This document shows positions 8,407 through 20,344 of a stretch of 64,000 bases of DNA, one piece after another. Positions within the stretch are counted from its first letter, which is position 1. Each line of letters starts with the position of its first letter. The notes under the pieces were generated by a model. It did no database searches. It had not been told where the DNA came from and saw only the letters and a list, made by a program, of their open reading frames with translations. This stretch comes from Homoserinimonas sp. OAct 916. Its GTDB lineage: Bacteria; Actinomycetota; Actinomycetes; Actinomycetales; Microbacteriaceae. The DNA lies in assembly GCF_003260275.1 (NCBI RefSeq), contig NZ_QJHB01000007.1:183718-247717 (forward strand). The letters run 5' to 3'. The translations under genes were made by a program, and so were the position numbers.

Positions 8407-8812
8407 GGTGTGGTCTCCACGTACTGTATCTCCGAAACCACGAAGGGTGGCCAGGAATGCTTGGGGATTGCCTAAACGGCTAAGGTCAACTGATTAAACC
8501 TACGGCCTACAGGCGGTTAGGTCAAACCGCTACAGGCCAAACGATCAATTCTCTCGTATGATCAAGCGCGATTCGCTCAAGACACGCGGGGCATCACCCA
8601 ATGAATTTGGTTCAGACCTGCGCCAGTCAATAAAGTTATCCAGAGAGTTATCCCCAGCCTACCTGAAGCGAAACTGCATGAACTCGCGGAAATCGGTACT
8701 GTCAGTGGATAACTTCGTGGGTAATTGTGGATGAATACCGTGCGAAACGGTTGCCTCAACTGCAGCGCACGCAATGGCGCGTGCGCTTCGAAACACTATG
8801 ACTAAGGACGCT
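8407..8812. promoter_or_regulatory. rpmH-dnaA intergenic region with DnaA boxes
   Basis: This divergent region of about 400 bases must hold the promoters of rpmH and dnaA. Four 9-mers match the DnaA box TTATCCACA at 8 of 9 bases: TTATCCAGA at 8636-8644, TTATCCCCA at 8648-8656, and on the reverse strand AGTGGATAA at 8704-8712 and TGTGGATGA at 8726-8734. They probably mediate dnaA autoregulation or form one half of a split origin. No reliable -35/-10 pair was identified by eye. Confidence 0.75.
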
Positions 8813-10234
8813 ATGACTGCAGACGATCAGTCCATCAAAGACATCTGGAATCTGGTTCTCACCGAACTTTCTGCAGACGATCGAATCACCCCGGCCCTCA
8901 ATGGCTTCGTCAACCTGGTCGAACCCAAGGGGATCATGACCGGCACGCTGTATCTGGAAGTGCCCAACGAATTCACCCGTGGCATGCTCGAGCAGAGAAT
9001 GCGGATGCCCCTGCTCAATGCAATCGGCAGCCTCGACGAGACCCTGGCAGTGTCCACGTTCGCGATCGTTGTGAATCCAGAGATCACTCCGGAGGACTAC
9101 ACGACGGCGCCCGATCACATCGACCCACCCTTCGTCGAGCACGCACCCCTGCTGCACACGGATCCTGAACCCGTCGCCGGACGCAATTCCGATACCAGAC
9201 TCAACCCGAAGTACAGTTTCGACAACTTTGTCATCGGCGGCTCCAACCGGTTCGCCCATGCTGCTGCTGTTGCTGTCGCCGAAGCTCCGGCGAAGGCCTA
9301 CAATCCGCTGTTCGTTTACGGTGAATCGGGTCTGGGCAAGACACATCTGCTCCACGCAATCGGCCACTATGCCATGAGCCTGTACCCGGGGATCCGGGTT
9401 CGGTATGTCAGTTCCGAAGAGTTCACCAATGACTTCATCAACTCGATCGCGAACAACCGGGGCTCTCACTTCCAATCCCGCTATAGGAACATCGACATTC
9501 TTCTCATTGATGACATTCAGTTCCTCCAGGGAAAGTCAGAGACCCAGGAAGCCTTCTTCCATACCTTCAACACCCTTCATGATCACAACAAGCAAGTCGT
9601 GATCACCAGTGACCTGCCGCCGAAGCACCTCACCGGTTTCGAAGATCGAATGCGCAGCCGGTTCGAATGGGGTCTGATCACCGATGTTCAGGCACCGGAC
9701 CTCGAGACTCGCATAGCAATCCTGCGAAAGAAGGCCCAGAACGACAAGCTCCAGGTGCCCGACGAGATCATGGAGTTCATTGCAACGAAGGTCTCCTCGA
9801 ACATTCGGGAGCTGGAGGGCACCCTGATCCGCGTCACAGCATTTGCGAGCCTCAACCACACGGTCGTCGATATGACCCTGGTGCAGACGGTGCTCAAAGA
9901 CCTGATCACCCTCGACGATGACAATGTGATCTCACCGGTGGAGATCATCAATCACACGGCCGACTACTTCAAATTGACCGTCGACGACCTGTACGGATCC
10001 TCTCGCTCCCAGGCCATTGCCACGGCCAGGCAGATCGCGATGTACCTGTGTCGTGAGCTCACCAGCCTCTCCCTGCCCAAAATCGGACAGTTGTTCGGCA
10101 ATCGCGATCACACCACTGTGATGTACGCGAACAAGAAGATCAGTGAATTGATGAAGGAACGCCGTTCGATCTACAACCAGGTCACCGATCTCACCAGCCG
10201 GATCAAACAGAATCAACGGTACGGTTCCCTCTGA
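8813..10234 (+). CDS. dnaA: Chromosomal replication initiator DnaA
   Basis: An AAA+ ATPase that binds DnaA boxes and melts oriC. Domain I (SIKDIWNLVLTEL) is followed by a variable linker and by Walker A GESGLGKTHLLHAIG. Walker B is ILLIDDIQFLQGK, the R-finger region is FEDRMRSRFEWG, and the C-terminal DNA-binding signature is NRDHTTVMYANKKI. The ATG at 8813 is preferred because AAGGA lies at 8804-8808. In-frame ATGs at 8798 and 8774 have no such site, but would only add 5 or 13 residues. The product is 473 residues from this start, a normal actinobacterial length without the long Streptomyces linker. Confidence 0.96.
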   Translation: MTADDQSIKDIWNLVLTELSADDRITPALNGFVNLVEPKGIMTGTLYLEVPNEFTRGMLEQRMRMPLLNAIGSLDETLAVSTFAIVVNPEITPEDYTTAPDHIDPPFVEHAPLLHTDPEPVAGRNSDTRLNPKYSFDNFVIGGSNRFAHAAAVAVAEAPAKAYNPLFVYGESGLGKTHLLHAIGHYAMSLYPGIRVRYVSSEEFTNDFINSIANNRGSHFQSRYRNIDILLIDDIQFLQGKSETQEAFFHTFNTLHDHNKQVVITSDLPPKHLTGFEDRMRSRFEWGLITDVQAPDLETRIAILRKKAQNDKLQVPDEIMEFIATKVSSNIRELEGTLIRVTAFASLNHTVVDMTLVQTVLKDLITLDDDNVISPVEIINHTADYFKLTVDDLYGSSRSQAIATARQIAMYLCRELTSLSLPKIGQLFGNRDHTTVMYANKKISELMKERRSIYNQVTDLTSRIKQNQRYGSL

Positions 10235-10649
10235 TTTTCGAATTCGTGGGTTCTGCCTCCTCATCCGACCGCATCTGTGGCCTGTGGATGAAGCTGTGGA
10301 TAACTCGCCTGAAATGTCCAAAGAATGTTGATAAGAAGCTTCAGGATGTGCAAACCTCGTGTTCGGGCGTGGCAGGATTGCGCGCATCCACAACACTTCG
10401 CCCTGCGAGTTCCACAACTTACAGACGTGTAGTTCTCGGAGATCCCGTGGGTGACCAAGTCTTGTCCACACTTTCCACAACGGTTAATGTCTTTAATCCT
10501 TAAAGAATTTAAAGAGGGTCTGAAAGAACCTTTACCCGCGCACACAAAATCACCTGAGCGGGCTGCTCTCCCCACAGATACACGAAACGCGAGCAAGACC
10601 GATAGCATTGCGCTCACAACTATTTCCTCCAATATCAGGGGTGACCTTC
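10235..10649. other. Probable origin of replication oriC (dnaA-dnaN gap)
   Basis: A gap of about 415 bases without a gene. It holds one perfect DnaA box, TGTGGATAA at 10295-10303. Near matches (8 of 9) are TGTGGATGA at 10283-10291, TGTTGATAA at 10326-10334 and TTGTCCACA at 10462-10470; weaker ones lie at 10384-10392 and 10471-10479. An AT-rich stretch rich in TTAA follows at about 10481-10516 and is a good candidate for the DNA-unwinding element. This arrangement is typical of actinobacterial origins; exact origin ends cannot be set from sequence. Confidence 0.85.
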
Positions 10650-11795
10650 GTGAAGTTTCAGGCCAATCGAGATATATTCAACGACGCCGTTTCATTTGCA
10701 GTGAAGCTTTTGCCCCAGCGAACCACCCTGCCGATTCTGAGCGGTGTGCTTATCGAGGCGACCGAAGACGGTCTCGTCCTGAGCTCATTCGACTACGAGG
10801 TCTCAGCACAGACAACGGTCGTCGCCGATGTCGAAGAGACCGGCCGAGTGCTCGTCTCGGGCCGTCTTCTCGCGGAAATCGCCAATAAATTGCCACAGGC
10901 GCCAGTGAACTTCACAGTGGAACAGTCCCGGGTTCTGGTCTCGTGCGGATCGGCAAACTTCACTCTGCTCTCGATGCCGGTGGAGGAATATCCGAGCATC
11001 CCCCAAGTGCCGGGCCAGACCGGCTTGTTGCCTGCAAACGAATTTGCCGAGGCTGTTGCCCAGGTCTCCGTCGCGGCTTCGAGGGATGATGTCACTCCGG
11101 TGATCACCGGAGTGCAGTTGGAGATAGCCGACAATCGGTTGAGCCTGGTCGCCACCGATCGTTACCGAGTGGCGGTGCGCGAAATCGATTGGGATGCAGC
11201 GAAGAGCACCATTGAAGCCGTGACGGCGTTGGTGCCTGCGCGCACATTGCAGGAGGTCGGAAAGACATTCGGCCACAGTGGAACCATCGAGGTCGGAATC
11301 ACGAACACCGACGATCGCGAACTCATCTCGTTCACCGCCGACCGTAAAACGGTCACCTCTCTGCTGATCAAGGGCAACTTCCCGCCGGTTCGCCGTCTGT
11401 TCCCCGAGGTTGTGGATAACTATGCGGTGATGAACACGGCCGAGCTGGTCGAGGCGACGCGCCGTGTGTCGTTGGTTCTGGAGCGAGAGGCTGCATTGCG
11501 GTTCTCCTTCACCGCCGACGGACTGACTCTGGAGGCGACCGGGTCCGAACAGGCCCAGGCCTCTGAAACCATCGACGCGATCCTCACCGGAACGGACACC
11601 GTCGTGTCACTGAAGCCGCAATTCCTGTTGGATGGCCTCGGTGCAGTGCGCTCGGAGTTCGTTCGGATCTCCTTCACCAAGACAGAGAATCCGAACAAAC
11701 CGGGCCCGGTGCTCATCACCAGCCAGACATCGAAGGAACAGATCGGTTCCGACAGTTACAAATACCTTCTGCAGCCAAACCTCTTGTTGCGTTAG
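10650..11795 (+). CDS. dnaN: DNA polymerase III beta sliding clamp
   Basis: The 381-residue clamp subunit that holds the polymerase on DNA. The start FQANRDIFNDAVSFAVKLLP and the segment RTTLPILSGVL are typical of domain I. Domains II and III follow (VTPVITGVQLEI, ATDRYRVAVREIDW, and the C-terminal YKYLLQPNLLLR). GTG at 10650 gives the family-standard MKFQANRD; a GTG at 10641 would add three residues, and an ATG at 10608 is probably too far upstream. The AGGGG near 10636 could serve as ribosome-binding site. Confidence 0.96.
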   Translation: MKFQANRDIFNDAVSFAVKLLPQRTTLPILSGVLIEATEDGLVLSSFDYEVSAQTTVVADVEETGRVLVSGRLLAEIANKLPQAPVNFTVEQSRVLVSCGSANFTLLSMPVEEYPSIPQVPGQTGLLPANEFAEAVAQVSVAASRDDVTPVITGVQLEIADNRLSLVATDRYRVAVREIDWDAAKSTIEAVTALVPARTLQEVGKTFGHSGTIEVGITNTDDRELISFTADRKTVTSLLIKGNFPPVRRLFPEVVDNYAVMNTAELVEATRRVSLVLEREAALRFSFTADGLTLEATGSEQAQASETIDAILTGTDTVVSLKPQFLLDGLGAVRSEFVRISFTKTENPNKPGPVLITSQTSKEQIGSDSYKYLLQPNLLLR

Positions 11796-11851
11796 GCCTG
11801 GAGCAGAACGGGTACCAGAGCAACAAGGGAGAACAGGTCGAGTGGACGACG

Positions 11852-12979
11852 ATGCGGGTTAGACATCTGAATCTGGTCGACTACAGAAACTACCGGTCGG
11901 TTGATGTCGCACTCGCTGGAGGCGCCAATCTCTTCGTGGGCAAAAACGGGCAGGGAAAAACCAATCTCGTCGAGGCATTGGGCTATCTGAGCACACTGGG
12001 CTCCCATCGGGTCTCCCAAGATCAAGCCCTCATTCGAAATGGGGCCGATGCGGCCATCATCCGGGCACGGCTTTCCCACGCCGAACGCGAGATCCTGGCC
12101 GAGGTGCAGATCAACAGGTCGACCCCGAACCGCGCCCAGATCAACAAAGGTGTGATCAAACCCAGAGAACTGCCGAGATATTTCTCCAGTGTGCTCTTTG
12201 CACCGGAGGATCTAGCCCTGGTCAGGGGAGAACCGGCGAACCGAAGACGATTCATCGACCAGTTGTTGATTCTGCGGGCGCCCAGGATGGCGGGGGTCAT
12301 CGCCGACTACGAACGCGTTCTGAAGCAGCGCAATACCCTGCTGAAGTCTGCTCGATCATCCGGGCTCGCCGGAAACCAACTGAGCACACTCGAGATCTGG
12401 GATGAACGGCTGATCGAATTCGGCACGGTCATCATCACCGAGCGCAATTCCCTGGTGCGCGAGCTGAGGGAACCGATGCGCTCCTCCTACCGGGCGATCG
12501 TCGACGCCGACCACGGGCCCGATGTGACCATGGAGTTGACCGTCCCGGCCGATACGGACGACTTACAAACTACCTCGGACAATTTTCGCAACGCCTTGGC
12601 CTCTGTTCGACGAAACGAGATGGATCGGGGAATGACCTTGGTCGGCCCCCACCGGGATGACCTGCACTTCGAGCTCAACCAGCTGCCGGCCAAGGGGTAT
12701 GCCAGCCACGGTGAGAGCTGGTCGTTCGCGCTCTCATTGAAACTCGCTTCTGCCGACCTTCTCAGGCGACGATCGACTGTCGGGGATCCGGTTCTCATCC
12801 TTGATGATGTCTTCGCGGAACTCGACGCGTTTCGCCGGGCGCGCCTGGCCGCAGCGATCGGCGATTATGAGCAGGTTCTGATCACCGCCGCAGTTTTCGA
12901 GGACATTCCGGAATCACTGCGTGCCCACACCGTGCACATCCATGCCGGAACAATCATCGACGGGCCCGTCGATGTCTGA
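11852..12979 (+). CDS. recF: DNA replication and repair protein RecF
   Basis: A 375-residue SMC-like ATPase that helps load RecA at single-strand gaps. The Walker A is GKNGQGKTNLVEA near residue 33, the ABC signature-like stretch is SWSFALSLKLASADLL, and Walker B is DPVLILDDVFAELD. It starts at ATG 11852, 56 bases after dnaN, and its end overlaps the DUF721 gene by 8 bases. The order dnaN-recF-DUF721-gyrB is standard; the gnd gene found here in some actinobacteria is absent. Confidence 0.95.
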   Translation: MRVRHLNLVDYRNYRSVDVALAGGANLFVGKNGQGKTNLVEALGYLSTLGSHRVSQDQALIRNGADAAIIRARLSHAEREILAEVQINRSTPNRAQINKGVIKPRELPRYFSSVLFAPEDLALVRGEPANRRRFIDQLLILRAPRMAGVIADYERVLKQRNTLLKSARSSGLAGNQLSTLEIWDERLIEFGTVIITERNSLVRELREPMRSSYRAIVDADHGPDVTMELTVPADTDDLQTTSDNFRNALASVRRNEMDRGMTLVGPHRDDLHFELNQLPAKGYASHGESWSFALSLKLASADLLRRRSTVGDPVLILDDVFAELDAFRRARLAAAIGDYEQVLITAAVFEDIPESLRAHTVHIHAGTIIDGPVDV

Positions 12980-13466
12980 TCCTCGTGCGAGTGAATCGGT
13001 TCGGGTCTACCTGCGGTTCAAGAAGGTCTTCGGTGATGGAGCGTCACGTTCCTATGCGGCGAGGAAACGGGCCACGCGTGATCCGGGGGCGAGCGTTCCG
13101 TTCGGCACGGGTCGAGATCCGCATGGATTGAACGACGTCATTGGCGCCCTGACCAGTTCCATGGGCTGGAACTCGTCTCTTGCGCAGTCGGAACTGATGG
13201 ATTCGTGGCCCGACGTGGCGGGCGAGGACACAGCCAGGCATTCGTCACCGGTCGGAATCACCGATGGGTTATTGACGGTGCAATGTGAGTCGACGGCCTG
13301 GGCGACCCAGTTGCGGCTCATGAGACACGTGATCCTCAACCACATCGTCGAGAGGTTCCCGGATGCGGGCATTGAATCGATTCGCTTTCAGGGGCCTGAC
13401 GTACCCTCGTGGAAACGCGGTCCCAGATCAATTCCAGGCCGGGGCCCGCGCGATACTTACGGTTGA
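12972..13466 (+). CDS. DUF721 (DciA-like) protein
   Basis: A 164-residue protein with the DUF721 core: LTSSMGWNSSLAQSELMDSWPDVAGEDTARHS (residues about 60-90), GLLTVQCESTAWATQLRLM and an RFPDAGIESIRFQGPDVP end. DUF721 includes DciA, the helicase-loading factor of bacteria without DnaC, and the position between recF and gyrB supports a replication role. The ATG at 12972 overlaps the recF end by 8 bases, suggesting coupled translation. The N-terminal 55 residues are basic and poorly conserved. Confidence 0.85.
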   Translation: MSDPRASESVRVYLRFKKVFGDGASRSYAARKRATRDPGASVPFGTGRDPHGLNDVIGALTSSMGWNSSLAQSELMDSWPDVAGEDTARHSSPVGITDGLLTVQCESTAWATQLRLMRHVILNHIVERFPDAGIESIRFQGPDVPSWKRGPRSIPGRGPRDTYG

Positions 13467-13539
13467 GTAGACAAAAGAGGTCACCCCATCGAAAAAGTCG
13501 CCTCAGAAGGCCGTTGACGCGGTTTTGTGGTGCGGGCTT

Positions 13540-13548
13540 TGCTAGAAT
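13540..13548 (+). promoter_or_regulatory. Extended -10 promoter of gyrB
   Basis: TTGCTAGAAT forms an extended -10 (TGn followed by TAGAAT at 13543-13548), 41 bases before the gyrB ATG. A TTGACG at 13514-13519 is 23 bases away, too far to serve as its -35. Confidence 0.5.
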
Positions 13549-13564
13549 GAGTAGTCGAGAATAA

Positions 13565-15562
<1,998 letters not shown>

Positions 15563-15671
15563 TGGATCCTGATCGCCGTGGGCATCGAGGACCGACGAGC
15601 GAGAAACCTGTCCGGGTGACCGGGCCCAAGCCAAGACACTCGGACAACTGAGAGACGAAACGACAACATTC

Positions 15672-18347
15672 ATGGCAGACGACGAGAACACTCCAGACCA
15701 GCCGCAGGACACCGCGGGTGAGATCGAGACGATCACCACCGACACCGGGGTGATCGTTCTGAACCACGACAAGATCAAGCAGGTCGACCTGCAGCTGGAG
15801 ATGCAGCGATCTTACCTCGACTACGCCATGAGCGTCATCGTGGGCCGTGCCCTCCCCGATGTGCGCGACGGACTGAAGCCGGTGCACCGCCGGGTGATCT
15901 ACGCCATGTACGACGGCGGTTACCGCCCCGACAAGGCGTTCTCCAAGTGTGCGCGCGTCGTCGGCGACGTGATGGGGCAGTTCCACCCCCACGGTGATTC
16001 TTCGATCTACGATGCGCTGGTGCGTCTGGTGCAGCCGTGGAGTCTCAGGTACCCGCTCGCCCTGGGCCAAGGAAACTTCGGTTCTCCCGGAAACGACGGC
16101 GCAGCAGCCCCCCGGTACACCGAGACCAAGATGGCGCCGCTCGCGCTTGAAATGGTGCGCGACATCGACGAGGACACCGTCGACTTTCAGGACAACTACG
16201 ACGGGCGCACCCTGGAGCCGGTGGTCACCCCCTCAAGGTTCCCCAACCTGCTGGTCAACGGATCCGTGGGAATCGCCGTTGGTATGGCCACAAACATCCC
16301 CCCACACAACCTTCGGGAAGTGGCATCCGGCGCCCAGTGGTACCTGGAGAATCCAGAGGCGAGCCGCGAAGAACTGCTCGACGCCCTGCTGCACCGCATC
16401 AAGGGCCCCGACTTCCCCACCGGTGCGCAGATTCTCGGCGTCAAGGGAATCCAGGACGCCTACCGCACCGGCCGCGGGTCGATCACCATGCGAGCGGTCG
16501 TCACCGTCGAAGAGTTGCAGGGACGCACCTGCCTGGTCGTCACCGAACTGCCCTACCAGGTCAACCCAGACAACCTTGCCACCCGGATCGCCGAACTGAT
16601 CAAGGACGGAAAGCTGGGCGGCATCGCCGACCTCAGGGACGAGACATCCGGCCGCACCGGCCAGCGCCTGGTGATCGTGCTGAAGCGCGATGCGATCGCC
16701 AAGGTCGTGCTGAACAACCTGTACAAGTTCACCCAGCTGCAGGAGAACTTCGGGGCCAACATGTTGGCCATCGTCGACGGTGTTCCGCGTACCCTCCCGC
16801 TGGACGGCTTCATCACCCACTGGGTGGCACATCAGATCGATGTCATCGTCAGGCGCACGGCGTTCCGGCTCAAGCGTGCCGAAGAGGAAGCCCACATCCT
16901 GCGCGGCTACCTGAAGGCCCTGGATGCCCTCGACGAGGTGATCGCCCTGATTCGCCGCTCGGCGACTGTTGATGACGCCCGTGAGGGCCTGATGCAGCTA
17001 CTCGACGTCGACCAGCTCCAGGCCAATGCAATCCTGTCGATGCAGTTGCGCCGTCTCGCGGCCCTCGAACGTCAGAAGATCATCGATCAGGCTGCTGAAC
17101 TCGAGCGCCAGATCGCTGAATTCCAGGCGATCCTGGCCAGCCCACAGAGGCAGCGCGACATCGTCAGCACCGAACTGGCCGACATAGTCACCAAGTTCGG
17201 CGACGACAGGCGCAGCGAGATCATGTACGGCTTCAACGGCGACATGAGCGTCGAAGACCTGATCCCCGAAGAAGAGATGGTTGTCACCGTCACTCGGGGC
17301 GGGTACGTCAAGCGCACCCGCAGCGACAACTATCGCAGTCAGCACCGTGGCGGCAAGGGCGTGCGCGGCGCGACCCTTCGCGCCGACGACGTCGTGGAGC
17401 ACTTCTTCGTCACCACGACCCACCACTGGCTGTTGTTCTTCACGAACACGGGCCGGGTCTACCGGGCCAAGACCTACGAACTGCAAGAAGCCGGCCGAGA
17501 CGCCAAGGGCCAGCACGTCGCGAACCTGCTCGCTCTCGAGCCCGGTGAAGAAATCGCCCAGATCCTGGACATCCCTGACTATCAGGCGGCCACCTACCTG
17601 GCCCTGGCGACCCGTGACGGACTGGTCAAGAAGACCCTGCTGACCGAGTACGACACCAATCGTTCCGGGGGAATCATTGCCATTCGCCTGCGCGAGGGCG
17701 ACGAATTGGTCAGTGCGCTGCTGGTCGACGAAGACTCGGACATCATGTTGTTCTCCCGCAAGGGAATGTCGATTCGGTTCACCGCATCGAACGAGGCTCT
17801 GCGGCCGATGGGGCGTTCCACCTCGGGAGTCATCGGAATGCATTTCCGTGGTGAGGATCAATTGCTGGATGCCGCTGTGGTCAGCGACAACGGATACGTC
17901 TTCGTCGTCACGGAAGGCGGGTACGCGAAGCGCACCGAGGTGTCCCAGTACCGAATCCAGAACCGGGGCGGCATCGGTATCAAGGTCGCCAAACTGGCCG
18001 AGGATCGCGGGGACCTGGTCGGCTCGCTGATCGTGGACGAAGATGATGAGATCCTGGTGGTGATGGCAGGTGGCAAGGTGGTACGTTCTGCAGTGTCTGA
18101 GGTGACAGGCACCGGTCGAAACACCATGGGTGTCATCTTCGCCCGTTTCGACGACGACGACCGGATCATCGCCGTGGCACGGAACGCGGAGCGCAACCTG
18201 GTATCAGAGGATGCCGACGCAGAACCAGACGCCTCGGCCAATGCAGATGCCGATACCGGCAATCTTCAGGAAAACTCTGATAAACAAGATGCTTCACCGG
18301 AAAGCGCAAGCGACAACCAGAAGGAAACACCCCTAGATGAGCAGTAG
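15672..18347 (+). CDS. gyrA: DNA gyrase subunit A
   Basis: The 891-residue breakage-reunion subunit. The catalytic tyrosine lies in [10 protein letters not shown] near residue 145. The quinolone-determining segment [13 protein letters not shown] keeps Ser and Asp at the positions equivalent to E. coli 83 and 87, so no classical target resistance is visible. Six beta-pinwheel repeats follow, including the GyrA box [11 protein letters not shown]. The acidic tail (about residue 840 onward, rich in D, E, N and S) is variable. Its last 11 bases overlap the downstream DUF3566 gene. Confidence 0.97.
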   Translation: MADDENTPDQPQDTAGEIETITTDTGVIVLNHDKIKQVDLQLEMQRSYLDYAMSVIVGRALPDVRDGLKPVHRRVIYAMYDGGYRPDKAFSKCARVVGDVMGQFHPHGDSSIYDALVRLVQPWSLRYPLALGQGNFGSPGNDGAAAPRYTETKMAPLALEMVRDIDEDTVDFQDNYDGRTLEPVVTPSRFPNLLVNGSVGIAVGMATNIPPHNLREVASGAQWYLENPEASREELLDALLHRIKGPDFPTGAQILGVKGIQDAYRTGRGSITMRAVVTVEELQGRTCLVVTELPYQVNPDNLATRIAELIKDGKLGGIADLRDETSGRTGQRLVIVLKRDAIAKVVLNNLYKFTQLQENFGANMLAIVDGVPRTLPLDGFITHWVAHQIDVIVRRTAFRLKRAEEEAHILRGYLKALDALDEVIALIRRSATVDDAREGLMQLLDVDQLQANAILSMQLRRLAALERQKIIDQAAELERQIAEFQAILASPQRQRDIVSTELADIVTKFGDDRRSEIMYGFNGDMSVEDLIPEEEMVVTVTRGGYVKRTRSDNYRSQHRGGKGVRGATLRADDVVEHFFVTTTHHWLLFFTNTGRVYRAKTYELQEAGRDAKGQHVANLLALEPGEEIAQILDIPDYQAATYLALATRDGLVKKTLLTEYDTNRSGGIIAIRLREGDELVSALLVDEDSDIMLFSRKGMSIRFTASNEALRPMGRSTSGVIGMHFRGEDQLLDAAVVSDNGYVFVVTEGGYAKRTEVSQYRIQNRGGIGIKVAKLAEDRGDLVGSLIVDEDDEILVVMAGGKVVRSAVSEVTGTGRNTMGVIFARFDDDDRIIAVARNAERNLVSEDADAEPDASANADADTGNLQENSDKQDASPESASDNQKETPLDEQ

Positions 18348-18753
18348 CGTCGCGGAGAAACTCGCCAAGAAGTCTGCCCGATCTGCGAACACCAAGCAGG
18401 TTCGGCTTCGGCTGGTGTACGTTGATTTCTGGTCCAGCCTGAAATTGTCCTTTCTGATCGCTTTGGCGCTGGCCGTCATGATGATTGTGGTCACCTTCTT
18501 GGTGCACACCGTACTGACGACGACTCACGTCTTCGACACCGTCGATTCGTTGATGGCGCAGTTGGCGGGCCAGGATGCTGAAGGGATCAGTCTCAAGGAG
18601 ATACTCTCGCTGCAGACGGTGATGGGCTTCACCGTCGTCGTCGCCGTGCTGAACACGGTCGTGGTGACGGTGCTCGGTGCGGTCATCGCCCTGCTCTACA
18701 ACCTGAGCGTGAAGATCACGGGCGGGCTCTTGCTCGGGTTCAGCAACAACTGA
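18337..18753 (+). CDS. DUF3566 transmembrane protein
   Basis: A 138-residue membrane protein with a basic N-terminus, a first hydrophobic segment near residues 42-62 ([19 protein letters not shown]) and a second near 100-125 ([24 protein letters not shown]). DUF3566 proteins sit directly after gyrA across actinobacteria; their function is unknown, and a link to division has been proposed for homologues. Its start overlaps the gyrA end by 11 bases. Confidence 0.9.
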   Translation: MSSSVAEKLAKKSARSANTKQVRLRLVYVDFWSSLKLSFLIALALAVMMIVVTFLVHTVLTTTHVFDTVDSLMAQLAGQDAEGISLKEILSLQTVMGFTVVVAVLNTVVVTVLGAVIALLYNLSVKITGGLLLGFSNN

Positions 18754-18810
18754 TCGGTTCTCGATTGTGAGTAAGGGCAGGTTTTCCGGTAAGGTAAACC
18801 TGCCCATTCA

Positions 18811-18884
18811 GGGGCTATAGCTCAGGTGGTTAGAGCGCTTCACTGATAATGAAGAGGTCCCAGGTTCAAGTCCTGGTAGCCCCA
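18811..18884 (+). tRNA. tRNA-Ile (GAT)
   Basis: A 74-base cloverleaf: acceptor GGGGCTA pairs with TAGCCCC, the D arm contains AGCTCAGGTGGTTAGAGC, the anticodon GAT is at 18845-18847, and the T arm contains GGTTCAAGTCC. The 3' CCA is not encoded. Confidence 0.97.
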
Positions 18885-18916
18885 CAAGGGAACGTAAGAA
18901 GTTTTCTTTCCCCAAT

Positions 18917-18989
18917 GGGGACGTAGCTCAATTGGCAGAGCACCGCCTTTGCAAGGCGGGGGTTAGGGGTTCGATTCCCCTCGTCTCCA
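18917..18989 (+). tRNA. tRNA-Ala (TGC)
   Basis: A 73-base cloverleaf: acceptor GGGGACG pairs with CGTCTCC (one G-U pair), the anticodon TGC is at 18950-18952 inside the stem CGCCT/AGGCG, and the T arm is GGGGTTCGATTCCCC. It follows tRNA-Ile by 32 bases, the common actinobacterial pair after gyrA. Confidence 0.97.
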
Positions 18990-18998
18990 CAGATTGCA

Positions 18999-19045
18999 AC
19001 GAACGAGGGCCCCGACATCCAGCGGATGTCGGGGCCCTCGTTCGT
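18999..19045. terminator. Very stable hairpin after tRNA-Ala
   Basis: A perfect 22-bp inverted repeat (18999-19020 and 19024-19045) around a three-base loop. The stem is GC-rich and centres on GGGCCCC. It closes the gyrA-tRNA forward unit and probably also the convergent gene that ends at 19076. There is no long T-run, as is common for high-GC terminators. Confidence 0.9.
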
Positions 19046-19075
19046 CTCTGTCTGCCGAATCAGGATTCACACGGT

Positions 19076-19627
19076 TCAGGGCGACTCGGGCTCGTCGTCC
19101 GCGATCCACAGTTCGTCGTCGGCGCGGAACGTCTGCCAGAGGGCGTACCCGACGCCGGCCAGTGCGGTGATGCCGACGATGATGCCGAGTACTCCGCCGA
19201 CGCCCACATGCCGCTTCGGCTCGGGTACCGGAACCCGCGCCGCGCGCAGGGCCTCGGCTCCGCGTGACTTTGCGGTGCTCAGTGCCTTATCGAAGTTTCC
19301 ACTCCTGGCCATGTCCACAACAGACAAAGTGGAGCCGATTACGGCGGCCACCGAGGGCAACACGTTGTCCACCAGCGCGTGACGGGCCGAACCGGCGACG
19401 TTACGGCCGAGTTCGACCGACCGGTCGACACGAGGGCGCACTTGATGGTCGATCACACCTTTCACTCGGGGTGAGACCTCTTCTTGAGCAAGCAACGACA
19501 ATTGGCGTTTGGCCTCGCGCATGACTTCCCGGGACTGTTCCAGCACATCTTGCTGCTGCTGCCACAGATCGTCGGCATTGCCGCGCAGGCGCTTCAATTC
19601 CTTATTGCGCTTTCGTGATAAACCCAC
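19076..19627 (-). CDS. Conserved actinobacterial protein with coiled coil and C-terminal membrane anchor
   Basis: A protein of about 183 residues, function unknown. The N-terminal half is highly charged and helical (RKRNKELKRLRGNADDLWQQQQ, then VLEQSREVMREAKRQL), consistent with a coiled coil. A hydrophobic segment near residues 140-160 (VGVGGVLGIIVGITALAGVGYALW) is followed by the acidic end TFRADDELWIADDEPESP. This end resembles the small DLW-39 proteins that other actinobacteria encode at this spot, so it may be a longer relative. GTG at 19627 is preferred because GGAGG lies about 5 bases upstream; an in-frame ATG at 19693 is less likely. Confidence 0.65.
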   Translation of the reverse strand: MGLSRKRNKELKRLRGNADDLWQQQQDVLEQSREVMREAKRQLSLLAQEEVSPRVKGVIDHQVRPRVDRSVELGRNVAGSARHALVDNVLPSVAAVIGSTLSVVDMARSGNFDKALSTAKSRGAEALRAARVPVPEPKRHVGVGGVLGIIVGITALAGVGYALWQTFRADDELWIADDEPESP

Positions 19628-19790
19628 TGCGTCCTCCATCGATAGGGTAAAGAAGCGTTTCACCTCCATCTTGCCACGCATCCCCGTGAGCACAAATACT
19701 CAGGGGGCCACCAGCCGAAACTTCGTGATTGCCGCGAACACTGGCCAACCTCGGGCAACGACCCAGCCGGGGTGTGCGAGAATGAGTCTC

Positions 19791-20330
19791 ATGTCTTTGC
19801 ATACTGCAGTCGCAACCATTGAAACCACCGTCGGCGAGATCAAGGTCAACCTCTTCGGTAACCACGCCCCCAAGACGGTCAAGAACTTCGTCGGCCTCGC
19901 AACCGGGCAGATCGAATGGACCCACCCGGACACCGGGAAGACTTCGACCGACCCGCTCTACAACGGTGTCGTCTTTCACCGCATCATTCCGGGATTCATG
20001 ATCCAGGGCGGCGACCCGCTCGGAACCGGCACCGGCGGCCCCGGCTACCAATTCGACGACGAAATCAACCCCGAGCTCAACTTCACCAAGCCCTACGTGT
20101 TCGCGATGGCCAACGCCGGCCTGCGTGGCGGGCGGGGGACCAACGGTTCCCAGTTCTTCATCACGGTCGGCCCGGCCGAGTGGCTCCAGGGCAAGCACAC
20201 CATCTTCGGCATCGTCGAGGACGAGGCATCCCAGAAAGTGGTCGACAAGCTCGCCCAAGTGGCCACAGACGGCCGTGACCGCCCGCTCGAAGACGTCAAG
20301 ATCATCTCTGTGACCGTCGAGAACGTCTAG
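19791..20330 (+). CDS. Peptidyl-prolyl cis-trans isomerase, cyclophilin type
   Basis: A 179-residue cyclophilin that speeds proline isomerisation in protein folding. The fold is recognisable from VKNFVGLATGQ, the active-site VFHRIIPGFMIQGGDP, NGSQFFITVGP and LQGKHTIFGIVEDEASQKVVDKL. No signal peptide is present, so it is cytoplasmic. ATG at 19791 gives the family-length protein; ATG 19782 (three residues longer) is also possible. It is a standard member of the actinobacterial region between gyrA and pknB. Confidence 0.95.
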   Translation: MSLHTAVATIETTVGEIKVNLFGNHAPKTVKNFVGLATGQIEWTHPDTGKTSTDPLYNGVVFHRIIPGFMIQGGDPLGTGTGGPGYQFDDEINPELNFTKPYVFAMANAGLRGGRGTNGSQFFITVGPAEWLQGKHTIFGIVEDEASQKVVDKLAQVATDGRDRPLEDVKIISVTVENV

Positions 20331-20344
20331 CAAGTACTGATTCG

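Noticed and set aside
13514..13519. TTGACG as -35 of the gyrB promoter
   Set aside because: The spacing to TAGAAT is 23 bases, too long for a sigma-70 promoter; an extended -10 explains the site better.
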